Positions 7,892 through 18,080 are shown, numbered from the stretch's first letter. The stretch: 64,000 nucleotides of DNA from Pseudomonas serboccidentalis (GCF_028830055.1 NZ_CP101655.1:5279583-5343582); one strand, 5' to 3'. A program made the numbers and translations. Notes: a model not told the origin generated them from the letters alone.

Positions 7892-9745
7892 TCAGGCGAT
7901 CACAACGCCATCGGCACTCAGGTTATTGAGCGCCACCCCCACCAGCGTCACCGAGTCATTGCCAAACGTCAGCACCGTGTCCTGTCCCACCGTCGCGGCA
8001 TGCGCGCGGAAGTCGTCGGTGGGCAACACGCCCTGCACACCGAGGAACACCAGTTTGTCGTTGGCGGTGTAACCCACCACCCGGTCCTGACCGAACGCGC
8101 CGTTGAACAGGAACGTATCCGCCCCGCCCCCCGACTCCATCAGGTCATTGCCGGCGCCACCGACAAACACGTCGTTGCCAATGCCGCCGATCAAGTGGTC
8201 GCTGCCGTCCAGCCCGAACAGCCAGTCGCCGCCGGCATGCGCCTTGAGCGTGTCGGCGCCGCTGGTGCCTTTGACGCTGGACTCGTACTGAGTGACGTTA
8301 TTACCGACCTTCAGGCCGCTGGCCGTCACGCTGTGGGTCACGTCGTCCTTGAACAGGCCCCAGAGGAAGCCCGGCTCCTTGGTGACGATGCTGCCGATGT
8401 CGCGGGTGATGCTGATCCCGCCATTGGCGTCGCGGATGTACAGGTTGCCGGCGCCGTCGTTGGCGAAGTCGAACTTGTTCACCGATTGCTGCAAGTCGAG
8501 GGTGTTGCTGCCGGCGCCACCGAGGACGACGTTGTAGCCGCCAGCGTCGCGGAAGGTGTCGTTGCCGGCGCGCCCTTCGAGGTAGTCGTTGCCGCTGCCG
8601 CCCTGGATCAGGTCATTGCTGTCGCTACCGATGATGAAAGTGCTGCCCTTGTGGGTTTCGGCGTTGCGGTTGAGGTCCTGCACCCAGGTGTTGGCCCGCG
8701 CCGGGTCCGACAGGTTGGCGACGATGATCGTCGAGTCCTTGCTGGTCAGGTCGTAGAACTTCGACTCGATGATGCGGTTCATGCCGTCGCCGTATGCGGT
8801 CGGCAGGTGCGAGATCCAGGTCGGAATGTTGAGGATGGAGAATGGCAGCAGATTCCACGCGGTCGAGGCGTAGTGATCGTTGAAGCTGACGATGTTGTCG
8901 GTGGCCGACTCCTTGGGCGCGTCATGCACGCCGACCGAGGCGCCGGTGAAGGCCGAGCCGTCGAGGGCGCGGAACACCGGATCGTTTTCGTAACCGACAT
9001 TGAGCACCTTGTCGGTGCTGCTCTGGGTGGGCGAGGCGTAGGCGATGTAGTTGGAGTCAGCGAAGAACCCGCCCCATTTGCCGCCACTCAGGTCAGCCAT
9101 GCTGTTGACCGCCAGGCCGCCGAGGCTGTGGCCGCTGACGAGAACGTCCTTGCCGGTGAGGCCGTTGGCCTGGGCGAACGCCACCACATCATTGAGCAGA
9201 TTGCCGAACGCTTCGCCGGCGTAGTTCTTGGCGTAATCCTTGGGGCCGAAGGCCGCCAGCAAGTCGTTGATCACGTCGCCGATGGAGTCGAGGATCAGGT
9301 TTTCCCGCGGGCCGCTGGTGCCGCGAAAGGCGATGCCGATTTCCGTGAGATGGCCCTGAGCGTCGTACTTGCCGAGGATTTCGACCTGAGCGGTGGTGTA
9401 ACCGGCCTTCTCGCCGAAGAAGGTGCCGCGGGCATCGGTCTTGCCGTCGTAACCCAGTTGCGAGGCGGTGATCGGTGTCCAGCCGGCGTTTTTCACGGCT
9501 TCCAGGGCGAGTTTTTCCGAATCGGGGTTCCACGGGATGCCGGGAATCACCCCTTGGGAATCGGTGCCGCCAAGCAACGCCGTGACCAGCGTGGCGGGCA
9601 GGCCGAGGCCGAAGCCGTTGTGCTGATAACCGGCCGCAAAGCCGTTATCGAGGTTGTGGTAGGAATACAGCGTGATCGCCATGGCATCGCTGAACAACGC
9701 CTTGGAATCGGCTGTGCCGAAGTTCTTGTAGTCATACACACCCAT
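7892..9745 (-). CDS. pueA: Family I.3 lipase/polyurethanase, 617 aa (PueA-like)
   Basis: A secreted triacylglycerol lipase of family I.3, exported without a signal peptide by the AprDEF type I system encoded in the same locus. It has 617 residues, the length of the Pseudomonas MIS38 lipase, and its triad falls at the same positions: Ser207 in SGHSLGG, Asp255 in GYENDPV and His313 in ISHLP. The C-terminal part holds RTX repeats (GGSGNDYLEG, GGIGNDVFVGGAGND) that bind calcium, and ends in a hydrophobic tail ADGVVIA typical of ABC-exported proteins. In related species this gene is called pueA, lipA or lipA2; PueA-type enzymes also cleave polyester polyurethane. It is the last gene of the minus-strand exoenzyme locus and is followed by a palindrome. 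Confidence 0.93.
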   Translation of the reverse strand: MGVYDYKNFGTADSKALFSDAMAITLYSYHNLDNGFAAGYQHNGFGLGLPATLVTALLGGTDSQGVIPGIPWNPDSEKLALEAVKNAGWTPITASQLGYDGKTDARGTFFGEKAGYTTAQVEILGKYDAQGHLTEIGIAFRGTSGPRENLILDSIGDVINDLLAAFGPKDYAKNYAGEAFGNLLNDVVAFAQANGLTGKDVLVSGHSLGGLAVNSMADLSGGKWGGFFADSNYIAYASPTQSSTDKVLNVGYENDPVFRALDGSAFTGASVGVHDAPKESATDNIVSFNDHYASTAWNLLPFSILNIPTWISHLPTAYGDGMNRIIESKFYDLTSKDSTIIVANLSDPARANTWVQDLNRNAETHKGSTFIIGSDSNDLIQGGSGNDYLEGRAGNDTFRDAGGYNVVLGGAGSNTLDLQQSVNKFDFANDGAGNLYIRDANGGISITRDIGSIVTKEPGFLWGLFKDDVTHSVTASGLKVGNNVTQYESSVKGTSGADTLKAHAGGDWLFGLDGSDHLIGGIGNDVFVGGAGNDLMESGGGADTFLFNGAFGQDRVVGYTANDKLVFLGVQGVLPTDDFRAHAATVGQDTVLTFGNDSVTLVGVALNNLSADGVVIA

Positions 9746-9849
9746 TGCTATTGCCTCTCTTTTGTTGGAATTGTCAGAGATAGCTCACAGCCAGGGCGCC
9801 CCTCGCGGGCACGCCCCGGAGCATTTCAGTACTACTTGCACACAGCCCC

Positions 9850-9941
9850 TGTAGGAGCTGCCGAAGGCTGCGATCTTTTGACTTTGCTCTTCAAAGCAAG
9901 ATCAAAAGATCGCAGCCTCGTGTCACTCGACAGCTCCTACA
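9850..9941. repeat. REP-type palindrome between the two lipase genes
   Basis: Same family as the repeat at 7170. The left arm is TGTAGGAGCTGCCGAAGGCT. The right arm contains an insertion (TCGTGTCACTCGA) before CAGCTCCTACA, so the outer stem is imperfect. It sits between the two lipase genes. Confidence 0.85.
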
Positions 9942-9951
9942 GGACGAGTGC

Positions 9952-11640
9952 TTACGCGAACACGAAAGACGAGTCCGACAGGTTAGCCACTCCCACCCCC
10001 ACCAGGGTCACGGCATATTCGCCAATCTTCAGCACGGTATCGGCCCCTGACTGCGCCGCATGCTGTTTGTAGTCGTAGCCCTGCCCCGCGCCTTCGACGC
10101 CCATGAACACCAGTTTGTCGCTGCCCTGATAGCCATTGATCGCGTCGAATCCGAACGCGCCACTGAACAGGAAGGTGTTGTTGCCACCCACTGCCGTCAT
10201 CATGTCGTTGCCGGCGCCACCGACGAAGGTCACGTGGCCCTTGTCGCTGAGCAGCTTGTCATCGCCGCCCAGGCCGAACAGCCAGTCACCGTCGGCGCTG
10301 GCGTGCAGCGCATTGCCGTACGCATCGCCGTTGAGCGAATGGGTGTACTGGGTCAGTTCGCTGCCATTGCTCAGCCCCTTGGCGGTGACGCCCCAGGTGA
10401 TCTCCTTGCTGCCCCACCACGAACCCGACTCCTTGCTCACCAGCGCGCCGATGTCGCGGGTCATGCTGATGCCGCCGTAGGCGTCGCGCACGTACAGCGT
10501 GCCGTCACCGTCGTTGGCGAAGCTGAAGTTCTGCAGCGGCTTCTGCAGCTCGAAGGTGTTGTGGCCCTGACCGCCGAGGAGGATGTTGAAGCCACCGTCA
10601 TCGCGGAAACGATCATCGCCGCCCAGCCCTTCGAGGAAGTCGTTGCCCGCCCCGCCCTTGAGCCAGTCGCTGCTCTGGGTGCCAATGATGAAGGTGCTGC
10701 CGGTGTGCGGCTCGCCGCTGCGCCCCAGATCCTCGACCCAGGTCTTGCCCCGGGACGCCTCTTCCAGGTTGGAGACGATGATCGTCGAGTCCTTGTGCGT
10801 CAGAGGGTAGAACGTTGAGTCGATCACCCGGTTCAAGCCATCGGCATACCCCAGCGAGCCATGGGCCGACCAGTTCAGTGGATTGGCGATGCTGAACGGC
10901 ACCAGGTTTTGCGCCGTGGATGCGTAGTTGTCGTTGAAGTTGACGATGTTGTCGGTGGTCGACTCATGCGGCCCGTCGTGTTTGCCCAGCGACCCACTGC
11001 TGAACGTGGTGCCGTCCAGGGCGCGGAACACCGGATCGTTTTCGTAACCGATGTTCAGCACGTTGTTGCCGGTGCTGCTCTGGGTCGGCGAAGCGAACGC
11101 AATGTAGTTGGCGTCCTTGAAGAACCCGCCCCAGTTGCTGCCACTCAACTCGGCCACGCTGTTGACCCCGAGACCGCCCAGGCTGTGGCCGCTGAACAAC
11201 ACGTCCTTGGCCGCGATGCCGTTGGCAATGGCGAACGCGGCGACGGCCTTGAGCAGGTTGTCGAAGGCGTTCTTCGCGTAGTTGCTGGCGTAATCCGACG
11301 GCCCGACGGCGGCCAGCAGATTGTTCTTCATGTCGCCGAAGGTGTCGCTGTAACCCAGCCCGCCGGTGCCCCGAAAGGCCACGCCGATACCGATCAACTT
11401 GCCGGCCGCGTCGTATCTGCCGAGCACTTCGGCTTCGGCGCTGGTAAAACCGTCCTTCTCACCGAAGAACGTGCCTTGCGCCCCGACCTTGCCCTGATAA
11501 CCCAGCGCCGTCGCGGTGACCGGCTTCCAGGCAGTGGCCGGCAAAGGCAGGCCTGTCGGGGTGTAGGCATACAGCGTCAGCGCGATGGCGTCGCTGTACA
11601 ACGCTTTGCCATCGGCATTTTTATAATCGAACAATCCCAT
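9952..11640 (-). CDS. pueB: Second family I.3 lipase, 562 aa (PueB-like)
   Basis: A paralogue of the 617-residue lipase with a shorter N-terminal lid region. Catalytic residues are visible as Ser153 in SGHSLGG, Asp202 in YENDPVF and His260 in WSAHG. RTX nonapeptides (GGAGNDFLEGLGGDD, VGGAGNDMM) occupy the C-terminal third, and the protein ends in the hydrophobic DSSFVFA, so export by AprDEF is expected. The protein lacks a signal peptide. Its length is close to the 565 residues of PueB from P. protegens/chlororaphis. It lies between prtB and the larger lipase on the same strand, separated from prtB by about 56 bases, and so is probably part of the same transcription unit. Confidence 0.92.
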   Translation of the reverse strand: MGLFDYKNADGKALYSDAIALTLYAYTPTGLPLPATAWKPVTATALGYQGKVGAQGTFFGEKDGFTSAEAEVLGRYDAAGKLIGIGVAFRGTGGLGYSDTFGDMKNNLLAAVGPSDYASNYAKNAFDNLLKAVAAFAIANGIAAKDVLFSGHSLGGLGVNSVAELSGSNWGGFFKDANYIAFASPTQSSTGNNVLNIGYENDPVFRALDGTTFSSGSLGKHDGPHESTTDNIVNFNDNYASTAQNLVPFSIANPLNWSAHGSLGYADGLNRVIDSTFYPLTHKDSTIIVSNLEEASRGKTWVEDLGRSGEPHTGSTFIIGTQSSDWLKGGAGNDFLEGLGGDDRFRDDGGFNILLGGQGHNTFELQKPLQNFSFANDGDGTLYVRDAYGGISMTRDIGALVSKESGSWWGSKEITWGVTAKGLSNGSELTQYTHSLNGDAYGNALHASADGDWLFGLGGDDKLLSDKGHVTFVGGAGNDMMTAVGGNNTFLFSGAFGFDAINGYQGSDKLVFMGVEGAGQGYDYKQHAAQSGADTVLKIGEYAVTLVGVGVANLSDSSFVFA

Positions 11641-11696
11641 GTTGTGCCCTCTCTTCCTTCAAACCGGCAGCCCCACGAGGGGCTGCCGGTACGCTT

Positions 11697-14600
11697 TTAG
11701 AACTGCCAGTCGAGGGTCAGACCCACGCCGTGGTCCTTCTCGTTGTTACCGATCAGTCCGTTGTAATCCAGGTTGACCCGGACATCGCGATTGAGCGCCA
11801 GCCCGGCACGCACACCGACCACTGCCGCATCACGATCCATTGACACACTCTGCACGGTGAAGGCGCTGTTGCCATTGGCGAACGCCAGGTGGCTGTCAGC
11901 ATCGACGCTGCTCAGGTTGTGCTGCCAGCCGAGGGTTGCCCCCAGTTCCAGCTGATGTTTGTCCGACAGCGCGAAGGTGCGCTTGGCGCGGACGCCAAGG
12001 GTCGACAGCACCACATCGCGGTTATCTTCACCGCCCTTGAGCGCCGCTGCATCACCCTTCTCGGTGAAACTTTCGGTGTTCAGGTGCACGTACGACAGAT
12101 TGGCGAACGGCTCCAGATTCATCGGATGCAGGCGCAGATCGTAAGCCGCTTCGGTGAACACTTGAGTCGTCGCCGCATCGTGCTTGGTTTTCTCCTTGGC
12201 ACTGACGCCGCCGAACTGCAGATCCCGTTTCACGTCCACGCGATGCCAGCTATAAGCCGCGCCTGCGGTCAGGCGCAGTGCATCGATCTGATGCCCCAGG
12301 TACGCACCCAGGTGGTAGCTGTCGACCGAGGCCGACGAATGCGTGCCGCCGCCCATGTTCAACGAACTGTCGCTATAACCGGTAACGAAACCCAGACGGG
12401 TATCTTCAGCAATCAAGCCGTCGACCCCGGCCAGCAGACCGCCGATGGAGCTGTTGGCGTCGGCGTTCTCATGCCCGCCATCGCTCTTGCCCCACGAACC
12501 CAACACCTTGACCCAGGCGTTGCTGCGATCGTCGGTCGGTGCGTCGGCATTGAACAGATCGCGCTCGCGCAGACGCTCGCCCACCGCTTCTCGCAGATAA
12601 CGGCTGTCGTTGATCAGCAGCGTGCCAATCGCCGGGTGAATTTCCCCGGACAGTTGCTGGAACGCCTGTTGCGCCGAGGCTGTATTCGGCGACAGCAGCA
12701 GGGTTTCGAACAGCGCGTTGCCCGCGCCCAGACGCTCGGCAGCCGCACCGACCGCACGCTGGTTCGGCGTCAGGCCGACACTGGCGAACGACGCGCCATT
12801 GCGCCCCACGTCCAGTTGCACACCGTTGGCCGAGTACGCCAGGGTGCCGCCAAGGAACGCGTAGTTCGGCAGCACCTGGCCGAACTGGCCTTGAATGCCA
12901 CCGGCCGCTTGCAGGATGTTGAACTGAGTGCCGAGCAGGCTTTTCACTTGCGTGGTGCTGAGCAAGGTCGGGCTGTTTTCCAGTGAGAGGCTGACGGTGG
13001 CGCCATCAATCAGCGCTGTGCCACCGGCCACGATCTTGTCGCTGCTGGTTGGCGACACTTCCACCGCGTAGGTCGAACCGCGCTCGAAGGTCACGTCACC
13101 GGCCACGTTCAGCGTGCCAATGGAGTTGCCCGGCGCGACGGTACCGCCGCTTTTCGCGGTCAGTGCGCCGATGCGGCCGTTACCGCCGAGGATGCCGCTG
13201 TCGTTGACCGTGACTGCCGATGCCAACGAACCGTTGATTGCCAGACGTCCCTGATTGACCAGGGTCGGGCCGCTGTAGGTGTTGTTGCCGGTCATCACCA
13301 GCGTGCCGATGCCCTGTTTGGTCAGGCCGCCGTGACCGGAAATGTCGTTGCGCCAGGTGTCGAGGCCGCAAGTGATGTCGTTGCACACGCGCTCGGTCGG
13401 TTTGCCCTTGTCGATGATCGCGCCGATGCCCGGCAAATCTGCGACAAACTGGCCCGAACCGTAGGCACCCTGAATGCGGAACTCTTCGGGAATGTCCTGC
13501 TCGGTGACGAACATCGCCGGGCCATCAATGCCCTTGCGCAGGTTGATCATGCCCCAGCCGTACAAGGCGTCGATGCCCGGTGCGCCGAGGTCGGTGGCGG
13601 TGGTGCGCAACACCGTGGCGACCTGATCGCCAGTCATGTACGGGAAGCGCTCCATCAACACCGCCATCGAGCCGGCCACGTGCGGCGCGGCCATCGAGGT
13701 GCCGTTGTAATTTTTGTAGCCGGTGGTCAGGTTGTCGGCGTTGGTGCCGCTGATGATCGAGCTATAGATCTGCGTGCCCGGTGCCGCGACGCAGAAGCTC
13801 GCGGTGTAGCCGCAGCGCGAGGAGAACGTACTCATGATGTACGGGTTGGCGCTGGCCTGGTCCGGGTTCCTCTGCAACGCGGCGACGGTGATCCAGTTCG
13901 GCGCGATGTCCGGCACGAAGTAACCGAGGCCGGCGATGGCGTCCGGGTTGTTCAGGTTGTAATCGTTACCGGCGGCGAAAATCGTCACGATGCCGCTGCG
14001 GGCGGCGGCAATGGCGCCGTCGTAGGCACCGCCGGGTTTGGTGCCGAGCAACGTGCGAATTTCGTTGAACTGCAATTGCGCGTCATTGACCGTGAAGTGC
14101 GGATACGCCGGGTCGCGGCCACCGAGGTCGAAACGGTCAGTGATGCCGATGCCCCAACTGTTGTTGATGATCCGCGCGCCACTGGCGATCAGCGCATCCC
14201 AACCGGCCTTGTACACCGCGCCGTCGTTGCCACGGACGATGCCGTCTTCCGGGCCCGGGTCGCCGTTGTCGGCGCTGATGATCTGCGCACCGAACGCCAC
14301 ACCGTGCATCGGCCCGCCGTCACGGCTGCCGGCAGCGATACCACCGACATGGGTGCCGTGGGCACCGAGCTTGCCGTCGGAACCGACCGAGGGCGAACCG
14401 TCATAGCGGAACGCATCGCCGGCTTTGACCGGGATGTACGGGTCGGTGTATTCGCGGATCCCGCTGGTGACCAGGGTCACGACTTTATTGCTGCCGGAGA
14501 ACTCCGGGTGCGCGGCGTACACCGGCTGGTCAAAGATGCCCAGTTTCACGCCTTTACCGGTGTAACCGGCAGCGTAAGCGTGATCGGCGCCAATGGCGCC

Positions 14601-14783
14601 CAGGCCCCACTCGGCCTGGAACTCGGCACTGCGCCAACTGGCGGGATCGCCGGTGCGGCCGTTTTCCACGTAAGGCGCCGCGTGCGCGGTGCCCCAGGTG
14701 GTCAACGCGCAGAGTACGGCGCAATTGAGGGTTTTCATGGCGAAGCGACCACCCGTTTGCGCGGGGGTATTGTTGTTATTCAT
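11697..14783 (-). CDS. prtB: Subtilisin-like autotransporter protease PrtB
   Basis: A 1028-residue type V secreted serine protease. Signal peptide through about residue 35 (AHAAPYVENG), then an S8 domain with triad Asp85 (LGIFDQPV), His142 (AHGTHVGG) and Ser363 (NGTSMAAPH). A passenger-associated repeat region at 485-570 (GNNTYSGPTLV, NDSGILGGNGRIGAL) is followed by a 12-strand autotransporter barrel ending in LDWQF, the expected aromatic C-terminus. The start has AAGGAAGG upstream. From about residue 485 to the end it is strikingly similar to PrtA, so the pair arose by duplication. In related species prtA and prtB lie in the aprA-lipA locus, although autotransporters do not need AprDEF. Confidence 0.9.
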   Translation of the reverse strand: MNNNNTPAQTGGRFAMKTLNCAVLCALTTWGTAHAAPYVENGRTGDPASWRSAEFQAEWGLGAIGADHAYAAGYTGKGVKLGIFDQPVYAAHPEFSGSNKVVTLVTSGIREYTDPYIPVKAGDAFRYDGSPSVGSDGKLGAHGTHVGGIAAGSRDGGPMHGVAFGAQIISADNGDPGPEDGIVRGNDGAVYKAGWDALIASGARIINNSWGIGITDRFDLGGRDPAYPHFTVNDAQLQFNEIRTLLGTKPGGAYDGAIAAARSGIVTIFAAGNDYNLNNPDAIAGLGYFVPDIAPNWITVAALQRNPDQASANPYIMSTFSSRCGYTASFCVAAPGTQIYSSIISGTNADNLTTGYKNYNGTSMAAPHVAGSMAVLMERFPYMTGDQVATVLRTTATDLGAPGIDALYGWGMINLRKGIDGPAMFVTEQDIPEEFRIQGAYGSGQFVADLPGIGAIIDKGKPTERVCNDITCGLDTWRNDISGHGGLTKQGIGTLVMTGNNTYSGPTLVNQGRLAINGSLASAVTVNDSGILGGNGRIGALTAKSGGTVAPGNSIGTLNVAGDVTFERGSTYAVEVSPTSSDKIVAGGTALIDGATVSLSLENSPTLLSTTQVKSLLGTQFNILQAAGGIQGQFGQVLPNYAFLGGTLAYSANGVQLDVGRNGASFASVGLTPNQRAVGAAAERLGAGNALFETLLLSPNTASAQQAFQQLSGEIHPAIGTLLINDSRYLREAVGERLRERDLFNADAPTDDRSNAWVKVLGSWGKSDGGHENADANSSIGGLLAGVDGLIAEDTRLGFVTGYSDSSLNMGGGTHSSASVDSYHLGAYLGHQIDALRLTAGAAYSWHRVDVKRDLQFGGVSAKEKTKHDAATTQVFTEAAYDLRLHPMNLEPFANLSYVHLNTESFTEKGDAAALKGGEDNRDVVLSTLGVRAKRTFALSDKHQLELGATLGWQHNLSSVDADSHLAFANGNSAFTVQSVSMDRDAAVVGVRAGLALNRDVRVNLDYNGLIGNNEKDHGVGLTLDWQF

Positions 14784-14848
14784 CCAGCGACCTTCCTTAG
14801 TGTTGTTGAGAAAAATCCGTTTACTTCAATCTCATGAATGCTGCTTTT

Positions 14849-14968
14849 TGTGGCCAGGGAGCTTGCTCCCGCTGGGGCGCGAAGCGGCCCCTGCATTTTC
14901 CCAGTCGAACCCGGTTTGTCGGATTTGCGACTGCTACGCAGCCGAGCGGGAGCAAGCTCCCTCGCCAC
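14849..14968. repeat. REP-like palindrome (GGGAGCTTGCTCCC family), second copy
   Basis: The left arm TGTGGCCAGGGAGCTTGCTC and its inverse complement at the right end are separated by about 75 bases, the same family as 7782-7879. It lies in the gap upstream of prtB, next to a second palindrome. Confidence 0.85.
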
Positions 14969-14988
14969 TGGTATGTGCCCACGGAACC

Positions 14989-15060
14989 TGTAGGAGCTGC
15001 CGCAGGCTGCGATCTTTTGATCTGGCTTTTAAAAGATCGCAGCCTGCGGCAGCTCCTACA
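14989..15060. repeat. REP-type palindrome between prtA and prtB
   Basis: The tightest copy of the GTAGGAGCTGCCGCAGGC palindrome: two 32-base arms with a loop of about 8 bases. It could fold in the prtA-prtB transcript and reduce downstream expression, or protect the upstream mRNA end. Confidence 0.9.
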
Positions 15061-15081
15061 GGGGGGCGCGTACCCCCTCCG

Positions 15082-18033
15082 TCAGAACTGCCAGTTCAGG
15101 CTCAGCCCCACGCCATGGCTCTTCTCGCGGTTGGCGAGTTGCCCGTTGTAATCAAGGTTGACCCGCACGTCCTTGCTCAACGCCAGGCTGGCTTGTACGC
15201 CCACCAGCGCGGCATCGCGCACCAGCGCCGAACTCTCTACCGAGTACGGTGTGCTGCCGCTGGCAAAACGCAGATGCTGTTCGGCGTCGATGTCGCTGAG
15301 GCTGTGCTGCCAGCCGAGGTGGCCGCTGACGTCCAGCGCCTGCCCGGCCGACAAATTGAACCGCTTGACCGCCCGTACACCAAGGGTGCTGAGCACCACA
15401 TCACGCTGGTCGCCGGTGCTTTTCAGCGCCGCCGCGTCGCCCTTTTCGGTGAAGCCGTCAGTGTCCAGATGCACGTAAGCGAGGTTGGCGAACGGCTCCA
15501 GCGCGACCGGTTGCAGGTTCAGGCGATAAGCCGCTTCACCGAAGACCTGAGTGGTGGCCGCGTCGACCTTGGTTTTCTGTTTGGCGCTGACATCACCGTA
15601 CTGCAGATCGCGTTTGACGTCGGCGCGATGCCAGCTGTAGGCCGCACCGGTGCTCAGGCGCCAGGCGCCGATGTCGTGACCGGCGTAGGCGCCGAGGTGA
15701 TAGCTGTCGACCTTGGCCGACGAATGCGTGTCCGAGCCCATGTTCAGCGAACTGTCGCTGTACCCGGTGACCAGACCGATGCGGGTCTGCTCGTCCAGCG
15801 CGCCATCGACGCCGGCCAGCAAACCTCCGATCGAGGTGCTGTAGCGCGACGTGTCCTGACCGGAGTCGGTCGAACCCCAGGCGCCGAGGGCCTTGATCCA
15901 GCCGTTGCTGTGCGTGGCGTTTGCATCGTGCAGGCGTTCGCCGACCGCGTCGCGCAACTGGCGGCTGTCATTGATCAGCATTGAGCCGAGCGCCGGGTAG
16001 ATTTCGCCGCTCAGTTGCTGGAACGCCTGTTGCGCCGAGGCCGCCGAGGGCGACAGCAGCAGGCTTTCGTACACCGAATGACCGGCGCCCAGGCCTTCGA
16101 CAGCCGCCGCCACCGCGCGCTGATTCGGGGTTTGCCCGACGCTGGCGAACGAGGTTGCGTTGCGCTGGATGTCGAGCTGAATCGCGTTGGCCGCGTAGTC
16201 GAGGTTGCCACCGATGAACAGGTAGTCCGGCAACACCGCACCGAACTGGCCTTGAATGCCACCGGCTGCTTGCAGAATGTCGTATGAGTGGCCGAGCAGG
16301 CTGCGGGCTTCAGTAGTGCTGAGCAAGGTCGGGCTGTTTTCCAGCGACAGGCTGACGGTGGCGCCGCTGATGCTTGCGGTGCCGCCGGCGACGATACGGT
16401 CGCTATTGGTCGGCGACAGCTCGACCGCGTAGGTCGAACCCTGCGCAAAGGTCACGTCACCGGCAACATTCAAGGTGCCTATGGAATTGCCCGGCGCCAC
16501 GCGGCCGCCGCTGTTGGCTGTCAGCGCAGCGATCCGCCCGGAGCCGCCCAGGGTGCCGCTGTCATTGACGGTCACCGCCGAGGCCAGCGAACCGTTGACG
16601 CTGAGCAAGCCGCCGTTGACCGTGGTCGGGCCGCGAAAGGTGTTGTCGCCGGTCAGCAGCAAGCGCCCTGCTCCGGATTTGATCAGGCTGCCCTGATAGA
16701 CCCGGGTCGCCGCTGCGGCATCACGGGCCATGCCCACTGCGTAATCGGTCTGATCCTGCTGACTGGCGCCGGCCGGTACGCCGTTCTGCCAACCTTTGTC
16801 CTGCAAGGTCTGCTGCCAGGCGCTGTGTTCGGCGAGGTCTTCGCCCTGACGCTGGAGCAAGGCCTTGTCGGAGATGTCATTGCTCCAGACGTCGCTTTGC
16901 CCGGCAGCCAGGTTGGCATTGAACGCCCCCAGCAATTGCCCCGGCCCGCGCATCGCCCGGTTCAGGTTGGCGACGCCCCAGCCAACCCGCTCGGTCGGTG
17001 CATCGGTGACCGAGCCGTCGAGTTGCGTGGCGGTGGTCAGCAGCACTTCGAGCGCCTGCTGATTGTTCATGTACGGATAGCGTTCCATCACCAGCGCCAG
17101 TGCCCCGGTGGCGTGCGGTGCGGCCATCGAGGTGCCGGACTTGATCGCGTACCCGCCGCCCGGGATAGTGCTGTCGATCTTCGCCCCCGGCGTGGTGATG
17201 CACCAGTATTTGGCGATGCCGCACTGGTTGTACTTCTGCTGATTGCTTTGATCCAGCCCCGACACTGCCAGCCAGTGGCCTTCGAGATCCGGCTGAAAAT
17301 ACGGCAGCGCCGAACGCACGCTGGCGTTCGGGTAGCCGCTGTTGCCAGCACTGAACACGTTGATCACGCCGCGGCGCGAGACGTCCGCCGCGGCGTCGAG
17401 CCAGGTGCCCTGATTCCAGTGCTGAGCATAGGCCGCGTGCAGATCGGCCAGGGTGCGATAGCTGACATCCGGCGGCTGGCTGCCCCAACTGTTGTTGATG
17501 GCGCGCACGCCAGCGTCAGCCAGAGCGTCATACACCGCTTTGAAGTAACGCGGATCGGGTTTGGGGCCAAACAGGAAGCTGTCGTTCTTGTTGGTATTGC
17601 CGACGTAGATTTGCGCGTTGTATGCCACGCCGTGCATGCCATTGCCGTCACGGCTCGCGCCCATGGTGCCGACCACGTGGGTGCCGTGGGAGTCGTTGTT
17701 GGGGTTGAGGGTGCCGTTGACGCTGAACAGCGAACCGTCGACATAGCTGCCGGACGCCAGTACCGGGTGATAACGCTCGGTGGCGAACTCGGGGTGGGTG
17801 GCATCGAAGCCGGAATCGAGAGCGCCGATCTTCACGCCCTTGCCGGTGATCCCGGCGGCGTAGGCCTGATCGGCCTGCATCCGCGCCAGACCCCAGTCGC
17901 GCTGGAACTCGGCGCTGCGCCAACTGGCCGGATCGCCGGGTTGGCCGGATTCGACGTATTGCGCATTGGCTTGCGCGATGGAAACTGCGAGCAACAGGGT
18001 GCCGACCGCCGCCGGCTTGATGCGTACTTCCAT
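15082..18033 (-). CDS. prtA: Subtilisin-like autotransporter protease PrtA
   Basis: A secreted serine protease of the S8 family, carried to the surface by its own C-terminal barrel. Numbered from the ATG I prefer (18033), the signal peptide ends near residue 24 (AQANAQ). The triad is Asp73 (GALDSGF), His116 (DSHGTHVVG) and Ser302 (SGTSMAAPH). A repeat region (NDSGTLGGSGRIAAL) links to the autotransporter domain, which ends in SLNWQF. The ATG has GGTG 4 bases upstream; two GTG codons a few bases further upstream are possible alternatives. It follows aprF on the same strand, with REP palindromes in the gap. PrtA and PrtB share most of their C-terminal halves, but have different segments between the catalytic residues, which suggests different specificity. 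Confidence 0.9.
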   Translation of the reverse strand: MEVRIKPAAVGTLLLAVSIAQANAQYVESGQPGDPASWRSAEFQRDWGLARMQADQAYAAGITGKGVKIGALDSGFDATHPEFATERYHPVLASGSYVDGSLFSVNGTLNPNNDSHGTHVVGTMGASRDGNGMHGVAYNAQIYVGNTNKNDSFLFGPKPDPRYFKAVYDALADAGVRAINNSWGSQPPDVSYRTLADLHAAYAQHWNQGTWLDAAADVSRRGVINVFSAGNSGYPNASVRSALPYFQPDLEGHWLAVSGLDQSNQQKYNQCGIAKYWCITTPGAKIDSTIPGGGYAIKSGTSMAAPHATGALALVMERYPYMNNQQALEVLLTTATQLDGSVTDAPTERVGWGVANLNRAMRGPGQLLGAFNANLAAGQSDVWSNDISDKALLQRQGEDLAEHSAWQQTLQDKGWQNGVPAGASQQDQTDYAVGMARDAAAATRVYQGSLIKSGAGRLLLTGDNTFRGPTTVNGGLLSVNGSLASAVTVNDSGTLGGSGRIAALTANSGGRVAPGNSIGTLNVAGDVTFAQGSTYAVELSPTNSDRIVAGGTASISGATVSLSLENSPTLLSTTEARSLLGHSYDILQAAGGIQGQFGAVLPDYLFIGGNLDYAANAIQLDIQRNATSFASVGQTPNQRAVAAAVEGLGAGHSVYESLLLSPSAASAQQAFQQLSGEIYPALGSMLINDSRQLRDAVGERLHDANATHSNGWIKALGAWGSTDSGQDTSRYSTSIGGLLAGVDGALDEQTRIGLVTGYSDSSLNMGSDTHSSAKVDSYHLGAYAGHDIGAWRLSTGAAYSWHRADVKRDLQYGDVSAKQKTKVDAATTQVFGEAAYRLNLQPVALEPFANLAYVHLDTDGFTEKGDAAALKSTGDQRDVVLSTLGVRAVKRFNLSAGQALDVSGHLGWQHSLSDIDAEQHLRFASGSTPYSVESSALVRDAALVGVQASLALSKDVRVNLDYNGQLANREKSHGVGLSLNWQF

Positions 18034-18080
18034 GTTCACCACTCACTTTTCTTATTGTTTTGCAGGCGCTAAAAGCCGGA

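Noticed and set aside
7781..10072. 763-codon open frame on the plus strand
   Set aside because: It runs antisense to both lipase genes and ends in a REP palindrome. The lipase frames have catalytic triads and RTX repeats, so this is a high-GC shadow.
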